Assembly (NCBI RefSeq): GCF_002086675.1
Contig: NZ_MVIF01000067.1
Coordinates: 1 to 32,845 of the forward strand
Length of the DNA stretch: 32,845 nucleotides
DNA from: Mycobacterium persicum
Lineage (GTDB): Bacteria; Actinomycetota; Actinomycetes; Mycobacteriales; Mycobacteriaceae
Direction: 5' to 3'
Shown: piece after piece, positions 21,224 through 28,576 of the stretch
How the letters are laid out: every line of letters begins with the position of its first letter
How positions within the stretch are numbered: the first letter of the stretch is position 1
The notes under the pieces: model-generated
What the model saw: only the letters and a program-made list of their open reading frames with translations
What the model was told of the DNA's origin: nothing
Databases searched by the model: none
Program-made: the position numbers and the translations under genes

Positions 21224-22435
21224 ATGCCCGAAGAAGCCTTTATCTACGAGGCCATCCGCACCCCGCGTGGCAAGCAGAAGAACGGATCGTTGCACGAGGT
21301 CAAGCCCTTGAGCCTGGTCGTCGGCCTGATCGAGGAGCTGCGCAAGCGCAACCCCGACCTGGATGAGAACCTGATCAGCGACGTCATCCTGGGCTGCGTT
21401 TCACCCGTCGGTGACCAGGGTGGTGACATTGCCCGGGCCGCGGTGCTGGCGTCGGGCATGCCGGTCACCTCCGGCGGTGTGCAGCTCAACCGGTTCTGCG
21501 CTTCGGGCCTCGAGGCCGTCAACACCGCCGCGCAGAAGGTGCGCTCCGGGTGGGACGACCTGGTGCTGGCCGGCGGCGTCGAGTCCATGAGCCGGGTGCC
21601 GATGGGTTCCGACGGTGGCGCCATGGGCCTCGACCCGGAGACCAACTACGACGTCATGTTCGTTCCGCAGGGCATCGGCGCCGACCTGATCGCCACCATC
21701 GAGGGCTTCTCCCGCGAAGACGTCGACCGCTACGCGTTGCGCAGCCAGGAGAAGGCCGCCGCCGCATGGTCGGGCGGCTACTTCGCCAAGTCGGTGGTTC
21801 CGGTCCGCGACCAGAACGGCCTGCTGATTCTCGACCACGACGAGCACATGCGGCCCGACACCACCATGGAAGGTCTGGCCAAGCTGAAGCCCGCCTTCGA
21901 GGGCCTGGCGGCGATGGGCGGCTTCGACGACGTCGCGCTGCAGAAGTACCACTGGGTGGAGAAGATCAACCACGTCCACACCGGCGGGAACAGCTCCGGG
22001 ATCGTTGACGGTGCCGCCCTGGTGATGATCGGCTCAGAAAAGGCGGGGGAGGCCGCCAATTTGACCCCGCGGGCCCGCATCGTGGCCACCGCCACCAGCG
22101 GCGCCGACCCGGTGATCATGCTGACTGGCCCCACCCCGGCCACCCTCAAGGTGCTTGACCGGGCCGGGCTGACCGTCGACGACATCGACCTATTCGAGCT
22201 CAATGAGGCGTTTGCCGCGGTGGTGCTGAAATTCCAGAAGGATCTGAACATCCCCGACGAGAAGCTCAACGTCAACGGCGGCGCCATCGCGATGGGCCAC
22301 CCGCTGGGCGCTACCGGCGCGATGATCCTGGGCACTATGGTCGACGAATTGGAGCGCCGCAATGCCCGACGGGCGCTCGTCACGCTATGTATCGGCGGCG
22401 GCATGGGCGTCGCGACGGTTATCGAGAGGGTTTAA
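21224..22435 (+). CDS. fadA: 3-ketoacyl-CoA thiolase, beta subunit of the trifunctional enzyme
   Basis: 403 aa from ATG 21224, with AGGAAA upstream. Thiolase family: nucleophile Cys92 in NRFCASGLEAVN, the conserved His in GGAIAMGHPLGATGA near residue 359, and the second Cys in LCIGGGMG near 389, so the catalytic set is complete. It cleaves 3-ketoacyl-CoA with CoA in the last step of beta-oxidation. It is followed 5 bp later by fadB, whose product supplies the hydratase and dehydrogenase activities; in M. tuberculosis the two form an alpha2-beta2 trifunctional enzyme (Rv0859-Rv0860). The dyad at 21125-21140 may regulate the operon. Confidence 0.96.
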   Translation: MPEEAFIYEAIRTPRGKQKNGSLHEVKPLSLVVGLIEELRKRNPDLDENLISDVILGCVSPVGDQGGDIARAAVLASGMPVTSGGVQLNRFCASGLEAVNTAAQKVRSGWDDLVLAGGVESMSRVPMGSDGGAMGLDPETNYDVMFVPQGIGADLIATIEGFSREDVDRYALRSQEKAAAAWSGGYFAKSVVPVRDQNGLLILDHDEHMRPDTTMEGLAKLKPAFEGLAAMGGFDDVALQKYHWVEKINHVHTGGNSSGIVDGAALVMIGSEKAGEAANLTPRARIVATATSGADPVIMLTGPTPATLKVLDRAGLTVDDIDLFELNEAFAAVVLKFQKDLNIPDEKLNVNGGAIAMGHPLGATGAMILGTMVDELERRNARRALVTLCIGGGMGVATVIERV

Positions 22436-22440
22436 AAGTC

Positions 22441-24585
22441 ATGCCCGACAATACAATCCAGTGGGACAAGGACGCCGACGGCATTGTCACGCTGACCATG
22501 GACGACCCGTCGGGGTCGGCCAACGTGATGAACGAGACCTACATCGAGTCGATGGGCAAGGCCGTGGATCGCCTTGTCGCCGAAAAGGATTCGATCACTG
22601 GCGTGGTGATCACCAGCGCGAAGAAGACTTTTTTCGCCGGCGGTGATCTCACGTCCATGATCAAGGCCGGGCCCGAGGACGCCGGACAATCGTTCGACAC
22701 TGTCGAGACGGTCAAGAAACAACTGCGCACCCTGGAGACGCTGGGCAAGCCCGTGGTCGCCGCGATCAACGGCGCCGCGCTTGGCGGCGGACTCGAGATC
22801 GCGCTGGCCTGCCACCACCGCATCGCGGCGGACGTCAAGGGCAGCCAGCTCGGCTTGCCCGAGGTGACGCTGGGCCTGCTGCCCGGCGGCGGCGGCGTGA
22901 CGCGCACGGTGCGGATGTTCGGGATCCAGAACGCGTTCGTCAACATCCTGTCCCAAGGCACCCGGTTCAAGCCGGCCAAGGCCAAGGAAATCGGACTGGT
23001 CGACGAATTGCTGCCCACCGTCGAGGAATTGGTGCCCGCCGCCAAGGCTTGGATCAAGGCCAACCCCGACAGCCATGAGCAGCCGTGGGACAAGAAGGGC
23101 TACAAGATGCCCGGCGGCACCCCGTCGTCCCCCGGGTTGGCGTCGATCCTGCCATCATTCCCCGCGTTGCTGCGCAAGCAGCTCAAGGGTGCGCCGATGC
23201 CGGCACCCAAGGCCATCCTGGCCGCCGCGGTGGAAGGTGCCCAGGTCGACTTCGACACGGCCAGCCGCATCGAGAGCCGGTACTTCGCCTCGCTGGTCAC
23301 CGGCCAGGTCGCCAAGAACATGATCCAGGCGTTCTTCTTCGACCTGCAGGCCATCAATGCCGGTAAGTCGCGTCCCGACGGGATCGCCAAGACCCCGATC
23401 AAGAAGATCGGGGTGCTGGGCGCGGGCATGATGGGCGCCGGCATCGCCTACGTCTCGGCCAAGGCCGGCTACGACGTGGTGCTCAAAGACGTCACTGTGG
23501 AGGCCGCGCAGAAGGGCAAGGGCTACTCCGAAAAACTGGAGGCCAAGGCGCTCGAGCGGGGTCGCACCACGCAGGAGCGCAGCGACGCCCTGCTGGCGCG
23601 CATCACCCCAACGGGCGACCCCGCGGATCTCAAGGGTGTTGACTTCGTCATCGAAGCCGTCTTCGAGAACCAGGAACTCAAACACAAGGTGTTCCAGGAG
23701 ATCGAAGACATCGTCGAGCCCAACGCGGTGCTGGGGTCCAACACCTCCACGCTGCCGATCACCGGTCTGGCGACCGGCGTCAAGCGGCAGGAGGACTTCA
23801 TCGGGATCCACTTCTTCTCACCGGTCGACAAGATGCCATTGGTGGAAATCATCAAGGGCGAGAAGACCTCTGACGAGGCGCTGGCCCGGGTGTTCGACTA
23901 CACGCTGGCCATCGGCAAGACCCCGATCGTAGTCAACGACAGCCGCGGCTTCTTCACCTCACGGGTCATCGGCACCTTCGTCAACGAGGCGCTGGCGATG
24001 CTCGGCGAGGGCGTGGAGCCGGCGTCGATCGAACAGGCCGGGTCGCAGGCCGGGTACCCGGCGCCGCCGCTACAGCTGTCCGACGAGCTCAACCTGGAGC
24101 TGATGCACAAGATCGCCGTCGCCACCCGTAAGGGTGTCGAGGATGCGGGCGGCACCTACGAGCCGCATCCCGCCGAGGCGGTCGTCGAGAAGATGATCGA
24201 GCTCGGGCGGTCCGGCCGCCTCAAGGGTGCGGGCTTCTACGAATACGTCGACGGTAAGCGAACCGGCTTGTGGCCGGGGCTGCGGGAGACGTTCAAGTCG
24301 GGGACGTCGGCGCCGCCGCTGCAGGACATGATCGACCGGATGCTGTTCGCCGAGGCGCTGGAAACCCAGAAGTGCCTCGACGAGGGTGTGCTTACGTCCA
24401 CGGCCGACGCCAACATCGGGTCGATCATGGGCATCGGCTACCCGCCGTGGACCGGCGGCAGCGCACAGTTCATCGTCGGCTACCAGGGGCCGGCCGGGAT
24501 CGGCAAGGAAGCCTTTGTGACCCGTGCCAAGGAGTTGGCCGCCAAGTACGGCGACCGTTTCCTGCCGCCGGACTCGTTGACGTAG
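22441..24585 (+). CDS. fadB: Fatty acid oxidation alpha subunit: enoyl-CoA hydratase / 3-hydroxyacyl-CoA dehydrogenase
   Basis: 714 aa from ATG 22441; the frame is open further upstream inside fadA, but MPDNTIQWDKDADG is the natural start. The N-terminal crotonase domain carries the oxyanion segments FFAGGDL and NGAALGGGLEIALA and the Glu in QLGLPEVTLGLLPGGGG. The dehydrogenase domain starts near 320 with the NAD site IGVLGAGMMGAGIAY and has SNTSTLPI and the catalytic His region IGIHFFSPVDKMPLVEII. Two C-terminal dehydrogenase domains follow, with GIGYPPWTGGS near the end. It hydrates enoyl-CoA and oxidises 3-hydroxyacyl-CoA, passing the product to FadA. Strong hairpins follow the stop. Confidence 0.96.
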   Translation: MPDNTIQWDKDADGIVTLTMDDPSGSANVMNETYIESMGKAVDRLVAEKDSITGVVITSAKKTFFAGGDLTSMIKAGPEDAGQSFDTVETVKKQLRTLETLGKPVVAAINGAALGGGLEIALACHHRIAADVKGSQLGLPEVTLGLLPGGGGVTRTVRMFGIQNAFVNILSQGTRFKPAKAKEIGLVDELLPTVEELVPAAKAWIKANPDSHEQPWDKKGYKMPGGTPSSPGLASILPSFPALLRKQLKGAPMPAPKAILAAAVEGAQVDFDTASRIESRYFASLVTGQVAKNMIQAFFFDLQAINAGKSRPDGIAKTPIKKIGVLGAGMMGAGIAYVSAKAGYDVVLKDVTVEAAQKGKGYSEKLEAKALERGRTTQERSDALLARITPTGDPADLKGVDFVIEAVFENQELKHKVFQEIEDIVEPNAVLGSNTSTLPITGLATGVKRQEDFIGIHFFSPVDKMPLVEIIKGEKTSDEALARVFDYTLAIGKTPIVVNDSRGFFTSRVIGTFVNEALAMLGEGVEPASIEQAGSQAGYPAPPLQLSDELNLELMHKIAVATRKGVEDAGGTYEPHPAEAVVEKMIELGRSGRLKGAGFYEYVDGKRTGLWPGLRETFKSGTSAPPLQDMIDRMLFAEALETQKCLDEGVLTSTADANIGSIMGIGYPPWTGGSAQFIVGYQGPAGIGKEAFVTRAKELAAKYGDRFLPPDSLT

Positions 24586-24604
24586 TTTCGGCTGCAAACA
24601 GACA

Positions 24605-24641
24605 GCACGGCCCCGGAAAACTCGGTTTTCGGGGGCCGTGC
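24605..24641 (+). terminator. Strong hairpin terminator after fadB
   Basis: Arms 24605-24621 and 24625-24641 form a 17-bp stem with one mismatch and a 3-nt TCG loop, starting 20 bp after the fadB stop. There is no T tract, which is usual for mycobacterial terminators. Confidence 0.8.
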
Positions 24642-24646
24642 CGACT

Positions 24647-24669
24647 GGCGCCGGCGGCTCGCCGGCGCC
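24647..24669. terminator. Second, perfect GC hairpin after fadB
   Basis: GGCGCCGGCG, loop GCT, CGCCGGCGCC: a perfect 10-bp stem only 5 bp after the first hairpin. Tandem terminators or a bidirectional barrier. Confidence 0.6.
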
Positions 24670-24733
24670 GCGCTCACTGCAGGTTAGCTCGCGGTATTCC
24701 TTGAACCGCATCGAGTCATAGCGGCGCACGCCC

Positions 24734-25024
24734 TTGGTGTTCAACTTCGCGACCGCCCGGGTGAGCCCACCGGGCAGCAGCGACACGAATGCCCGCGAGT
24801 TTCTGGAGGGCTATTTCGATTTCCAACACCGGCACCGCGACGGCCCGGTGGTGGTGGCCGGATTGACGATGCTGGCAGATCTCGGGCTTGTCGATATGGT
24901 GCTGGGCTGGCGCGACCGGCTGGAAAAGGACTGCAGGACTGTTGTCTGCGGTTTCGGCGATGCGCCGCGCCCGGGGTTACGAACCTGCCCGGTGTACGCG
25001 GCGTTAGCTGCCTTAGGCGCCTGA
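24734..25024 (+). pseudogene. Probable remnant of a TetR-like C-terminal domain
   Basis: A 96-codon frame opening with GTG 24734. Its middle (AREFLEGYFDFQHRHRDGP... TMLADLGLVDMVLGWRDRL) has the pattern of the ligand-binding domain of TetR regulators, and it ends AALAALGA as they often do. The helix-turn-helix part is absent, the last third (CRTVVCGFGDAPRPGLR) looks scrambled, and there is no ribosome site. Upstream, the opposite strand (24690-24786) reads LTRAVAKLNTKGVRRYDSM, which looks like another protein fragment that I cannot place. I read 24670-25024 as gene debris between fadB and the oxidoreductase. Moderate to low confidence. Confidence 0.4.
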
Positions 25025-25032
25025 CACCGCGT

Positions 25033-25038
25033 TAGAGT
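25033..25038 (+). promoter_or_regulatory. Putative leaderless -10 box of the oxidoreductase gene
   Basis: TAGAGT, 8 nt before ATG 25047. No ribosome site is present. Confidence 0.4.
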
Positions 25039-25046
25039 CCCTAACT

Positions 25047-26030
25047 ATGCGCTTTGGTCTGTTCATTCCGCAGGGTTGGCGAATGGATCTGGTGGGGATC
25101 GAACCCGCAAAGCACTGGGAAGTGATGCGCGACCTTGCGACGTATGCCGACGGAAGTGCGTGGGATTCACTGTGGGTTTACGACCACTTTCATACCGTCC
25201 CGCTGCCGACCGATGAAGCCACTCACGAGGCGTGGTCGTTGATGGCGGCATACGCCGCGACCACGTCGCGGATCAAGCTGGGCCAGATGTGCACCGCGAT
25301 GAGCTACCGCAACCCCGTCTACCTGGCCAAGGTCGCGGCCACCGCCGACATCATTTCCGGGGGCCGGATCCAGATGGGCATCGGCGCCGGATGGTACGAA
25401 CATGAGTGGCGCGCTTACGGTTACGGCTTTCCGCCGGCCAAGGCGCGGTTGGCTCGCCTGGACGAGGGCGTGCAGATCATGCGGGACGCCTGGCGCGACG
25501 GCAAAGTGACTTTCACCGGCGAGCACTACCGAGTAGACGGTGCCATAGTATCGCCAAAGCCGCTGCAAGCCAGCGGTATTCCGCTGTGGATTGCCGGCGG
25601 CGGGGAAAAGGTGACGCTACGCATCGCGGCGAAGTATGCCCGGTACACCAACTTCACACCCGAGCCCACCGCATTCACCCGAAAGTCGGAACTGCTGGCG
25701 CAGCATTGCCGAGAGCTGGGCACCGACTTCGACGCCATCGTTCGCTCATCAAACTTCACCGCCGTCATCGGGACCTCGGACACCGATGTCAAGGATCGGT
25801 TACAGCGGGTCCGCGACCGCCTGGTGGGCTATGTTCCTGAGACGCTGGCGGATTCGATGGTCGCAGGCCTTTCGGATGCGGCGACGGGCACGCCGGAACA
25901 GGTGATCGAGCAGCTGGCCAAGACCCGCGACCTGGGATGTGAATGCGCCATTTGCTATTTCCCCGAGGCCGCCTACGACCGTTCGGGCATCGAGCTTTTC
26001 GAACGTGAAGTGATTCCGGCGCTGAGTTGA
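25047..26030 (+). CDS. LLM-class F420-dependent oxidoreductase
   Basis: 327 aa from ATG 25047. Luciferase-like TIM barrel: MRFGLFIPQGWRMDLVG at the start, SLWVYDHFHTVP near 40-52 (the His region typical of F420-dependent members), RIKLGQMCTAMSYRNPVYLAK near 90-110, and GGRIQMGIGAGWYEHEWRAYG near 120-140. GIPLWIAGGGEKVTLRIAAKYA then carries the phosphate-binding loop. These enzymes use F420 or FMN; the F420 call rests on family resemblance and the F420-rich physiology of mycobacteria. The substrate is unknown. It lies in the extra DNA between fadB and ercC3 and is convergent with the ABM-fold gene. Confidence 0.9.
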   Translation: MRFGLFIPQGWRMDLVGIEPAKHWEVMRDLATYADGSAWDSLWVYDHFHTVPLPTDEATHEAWSLMAAYAATTSRIKLGQMCTAMSYRNPVYLAKVAATADIISGGRIQMGIGAGWYEHEWRAYGYGFPPAKARLARLDEGVQIMRDAWRDGKVTFTGEHYRVDGAIVSPKPLQASGIPLWIAGGGEKVTLRIAAKYARYTNFTPEPTAFTRKSELLAQHCRELGTDFDAIVRSSNFTAVIGTSDTDVKDRLQRVRDRLVGYVPETLADSMVAGLSDAATGTPEQVIEQLAKTRDLGCECAICYFPEAAYDRSGIELFEREVIPALS

Positions 26031-26059
26031 TTGCCTTGTGAATGTGCCGGGCGCTGCCG

Positions 26060-26353
26060 TCAGATGTCGGTCGTCACGTATCTGGTCTTGACGGGAGGCG
26101 CGGCGAGCAGCGGCGGAAGCTCCGTCAGTCTCCCTTCGCCGGCGCGAAATCTGCGGTAGGCCTCGTCGTGCTCGACGGTGTCCCAGAGTTCGTAGATGAG
26201 CCAGTGGGCTTCGTCGTCCTGATCGACCAGCACGTCGGTAGCGAGGTTGCCGTCGAACGCCCGGGTGTCTTGCAATGCCCGGCTCATGACCTCGCGCGCC
26301 GCGGGCACCGCTTCGGGTTTGAGCCTGAGTTCAAGTGTCACCGTGATCGGCAT
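26060..26353 (-). CDS. Antibiotic-biosynthesis-monooxygenase (ABM) fold protein
   Basis: 97 aa from ATG 26353, with GAGGA about 9 nt upstream. A single dimeric ferredoxin-like domain: ITVTLELRLKPEAVPAAREV forms the first strand and helix, DVLVDQDDEAHWLIYELWDT the central strands, and VEHDEAYRRFRAGEG the following helix, the usual ABM/YgiN-like order. Members bind quinones, haem or polyketides, or lack known activity; nothing here allows a choice. It sits 30 bp from the convergent oxidoreductase gene and is divergent from the damaged DUF35 gene, with a GAGAAT-type element between. Confidence 0.85.
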   Translation of the reverse strand: MPITVTLELRLKPEAVPAAREVMSRALQDTRAFDGNLATDVLVDQDDEAHWLIYELWDTVEHDEAYRRFRAGEGRLTELPPLLAAPPVKTRYVTTDI

Positions 26354-26436
26354 GGTCGGGTCCTCGCATGGGGGTATTGGGCTGGCGGGGGATCCCTTGA
26401 CGATAGCGGCCGGGCGATAGACCGGCGCCTGGCACG

Positions 26437-26452
26437 ATGAGAATGCTATTTC
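26437..26452 (+). promoter_or_regulatory. GAGAAT-type element upstream of the DUF35 gene
   Basis: ATGAGAATGCTATTTC, identical over 16 nt to 12860-12875. A further half-site-like TACTATTCAG follows at 26474-26483. It lies 72 bp before the DUF35 start and 84 bp before the ABM gene's start on the other strand, so it could serve either. Confidence 0.6.
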
Positions 26453-26524
26453 TGAAATGTGCGAATGGCGTTGTACTATTCAGTAAAGCGCCTTATTGTG
26501 CTGCCGACGACGAAGGATTGCGCG

Positions 26525-26887
26525 ATGCAGAAGGCACTGGCCCCCGACATCTCGACCTGGCCCGACGACGACCCGCAGCTGATCGGCAGTCGCTGCGGCG
26601 ACTGTGGCGCCACGACCTTCCCCGTACAGCAGTGGTGTCCGCGCTGCAGCGGTGCGGACATGAGCGAGGTGTTGTTGCCACGTCGCGGCACCCTGGTGGC
26701 CTGGACCACCCAGGGGTTCCCGCCCGGACCTCCCTATGCCGGGCCTGCCGGCAAGGATTTCGTGCCGTTCGGCGTTGGCCTGGTTCAGCTGGGTTCCGCT
26801 GGGCCTAGGGGAAGGGGCGGTGATCCGGGTCGAGGGGCGGCTGACCGAGAACGACCCGGCGAAGATCCAGGTCGGCCAGGAGTCTAG
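26525..26887 (+). pseudogene. Zn-ribbon/OB-fold (DUF35) acyl-CoA-associated protein, frameshifted and truncated
   Basis: Opens at ATG 26525. The N-terminal part is good: the zinc ribbon CGDCGATTFPVQQWCPRC with four cysteines, then GTLVAWTTQGFPPGPPYAGP and FVPFGVGLVQLG. After about residue 93 the frame turns into low-complexity RGRGG sequence, while the expected continuation (VIRVEGRLTENDPAKIQVGQE) appears one frame over, from about 26815 to 26881. So an indel lies near 26795-26820. Even in the corrected frame the usual OB-fold C-terminus is missing, cut off where the ercC3 3' end begins. DUF35 proteins normally pair with thiolases or dehydratases in acyl-CoA catabolism. The stop TAG shares a CTAG with the ercC3 stop. 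Confidence 0.65.
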
Positions 26888-28533
26888 ATCGCCGGGCCCA
26901 ACAGGTCGTCGGCGTCGCGGATGATGTAGCCGTAGCCCTGCTCGGCCAGGAACCGCTGCCGGTGCGCGGCGTACTCGGCATCGAGACTGTCGCGGGCCAC
27001 CACCGAGTAGAAGATGGCGCCCCCGCCGTCGGACTTGGGGCGCAGCAGCCGGCCCAACCGCTGCGCCTCTTCCTGACGCGAACCGAAAGTGCCCGAGACC
27101 TGAACCGCCACAGAGGCTTCCGGCAAGTCGATGGAGAAGTTAGCCACCTTGGACACCACCAGCGTCGAGATCTCGCCGCGGCGAAAGGCGTCGAACAACG
27201 CCTCGCGTTCGGTGGTCCTCGTCGATCCTTGGATGACCGGAGCATTCAGCTCGGTGCCCAGCTCCTCGAGCTGATCCAGGTAGGCGCCGATCACCAGGGT
27301 CTGCTCGCCGGGGTGTTTTTCCAGAATCGACTTGACCACAGCGATTTTGGTGTGCACGGTCGAACACAGCCGGTAGCGCTCCTCGGGCTCGGCCGTCGCG
27401 TACTGCATCCGCTCGTTGTCGGTCATCGTCACTCGGACTTCGACGCACTCCGCCGGTGCGATCCAGCCTTGGGCCTCAATGTCTTTCCAGGGCGCGTCAT
27501 AGCGCTTCGGGCCGATCAGAGAGAACACGTCGCCCTCGCGGCCGTCTTCGCGGATCAACGTGGCGGTCAGCCCCAGTCGCCGCTTGGACTGCAGGTCGGC
27601 GGTCATCCGGAAGACCGGCGCCGGCAGCAGATGCACCTCGTCATAGATGATCAGCCCCCAGTCGCGGCTGTCGAAGAGTTCCAGATGCCGGTATTCGCCC
27701 TTGGTGCGACGGGTGATCATCTGGTACGTCGAAATGGTGACCGGCCGAATTTCCTTGCGCTCACCGGAGTATTCGCCGATCTCATCCTCGGTCAGCGAGG
27801 TGCGGGCGACCAGCTCGCGCTTCCACTGCCGCGCGGCCACGATGTTGGTGACCAGGATCAGGGTCGTGGCCTGAGCTTTGGCCATTGCGGCCGCGCCGAC
27901 CAGGGTCTTGCCCGCGCCGCACGGCAGCACCACCACCCCGGAGCCGCCGGACCAGAACGAGTCGGTGGCCATCTGCTGGTAATCCCGCAGCTGCCAGCCG
28001 TCTTCGTGCAGACTGATCGGATGCGCCTCACCGTCCACGTAGCCGGCGAGATCTTCTGCGGGCCAACCGATCTTGAGCAGCAGCTGCTTGACCCTGCCTC
28101 GTTCGCTGGGGTGGACGACGACGGTGTCCTCGTCGATGCGAGCGCCGAGCATCGGTGCGATCTTCTTGTTGCGCAGCACTTCCTCGAGCACGGCACGGTC
28201 CAGGCTGAGCAGCGTGAGGCCGTGTGCGGGATTCTTGACCAGTTGCAGTCGCCCATAGCGGGCCATGGTGTCGACGATGTCGACCAGCAGCGGCTGCGGC
28301 ACGGCGTAGCGGGAGAAACTGACCAGCGCATCGACGACCTGTTCGGCGTCGTGCCCGGCGGCGCGGGCATTCCACAACGCGAGCGGGGTGATCCGGTAGG
28401 TGTGCACATGCTCGGGTGCGCGTTCCAGCTCGGCGAACGGCGCGATCGCGGCGCGTGCGGCGCCGGCCAGCTCATGGTCGACTTCGAGCAGCACCGTTTT
28501 GTCGGACTGCACGATCAACGGCCCGTCGGTCAC
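26884..28533 (-). CDS. ercC3: DNA repair helicase XPB/Rad25 family
   Basis: 549 aa from GTG 28533 (then TDGPLIVQSDKTVLL), with GGAG 8 nt upstream. ATG 28587 is in frame and would add 18 residues while overlapping the upstream gene. SF2 helicase: an N-terminal damage-recognition-like region (about 1-170), Walker A PCGAGKT (204-210), DEVH (298-301), TAT, the XPB RED motif (328-330, IREDGRE), and motif VI QEEAQRLGRLLRP. It is a 3'-5' DNA helicase/annealase by homology (M. tuberculosis Rv0861c, XPB); bacterial XPB has no TFIIH, and its repair role is not settled. Transcribed downstream of a helicase-associated protein gene, its likely partner. Confidence 0.95.
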   Translation of the reverse strand: MTDGPLIVQSDKTVLLEVDHELAGAARAAIAPFAELERAPEHVHTYRITPLALWNARAAGHDAEQVVDALVSFSRYAVPQPLLVDIVDTMARYGRLQLVKNPAHGLTLLSLDRAVLEEVLRNKKIAPMLGARIDEDTVVVHPSERGRVKQLLLKIGWPAEDLAGYVDGEAHPISLHEDGWQLRDYQQMATDSFWSGGSGVVVLPCGAGKTLVGAAAMAKAQATTLILVTNIVAARQWKRELVARTSLTEDEIGEYSGERKEIRPVTISTYQMITRRTKGEYRHLELFDSRDWGLIIYDEVHLLPAPVFRMTADLQSKRRLGLTATLIREDGREGDVFSLIGPKRYDAPWKDIEAQGWIAPAECVEVRVTMTDNERMQYATAEPEERYRLCSTVHTKIAVVKSILEKHPGEQTLVIGAYLDQLEELGTELNAPVIQGSTRTTEREALFDAFRRGEISTLVVSKVANFSIDLPEASVAVQVSGTFGSRQEEAQRLGRLLRPKSDGGGAIFYSVVARDSLDAEYAAHRQRFLAEQGYGYIIRDADDLLGPAI

Positions 28534-28576
28534 AAGCTCGCTCCGCGGCAATCGAGTGGTCGGGTCATGGGTTCCA

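Noticed and set aside
24690..24786. A minus-strand gene reading LTRAVAKLNTKGVRRYDSM
   Set aside because: Protein-like for about 35 residues, but it then runs through the terminator hairpins with no stop or homologous end; kept only as possible debris.
26042..26440. 132-aa plus-strand frame
   Set aside because: Shadow of the ABM-fold gene on the other strand, which has a proper ribosome site and fold pattern.
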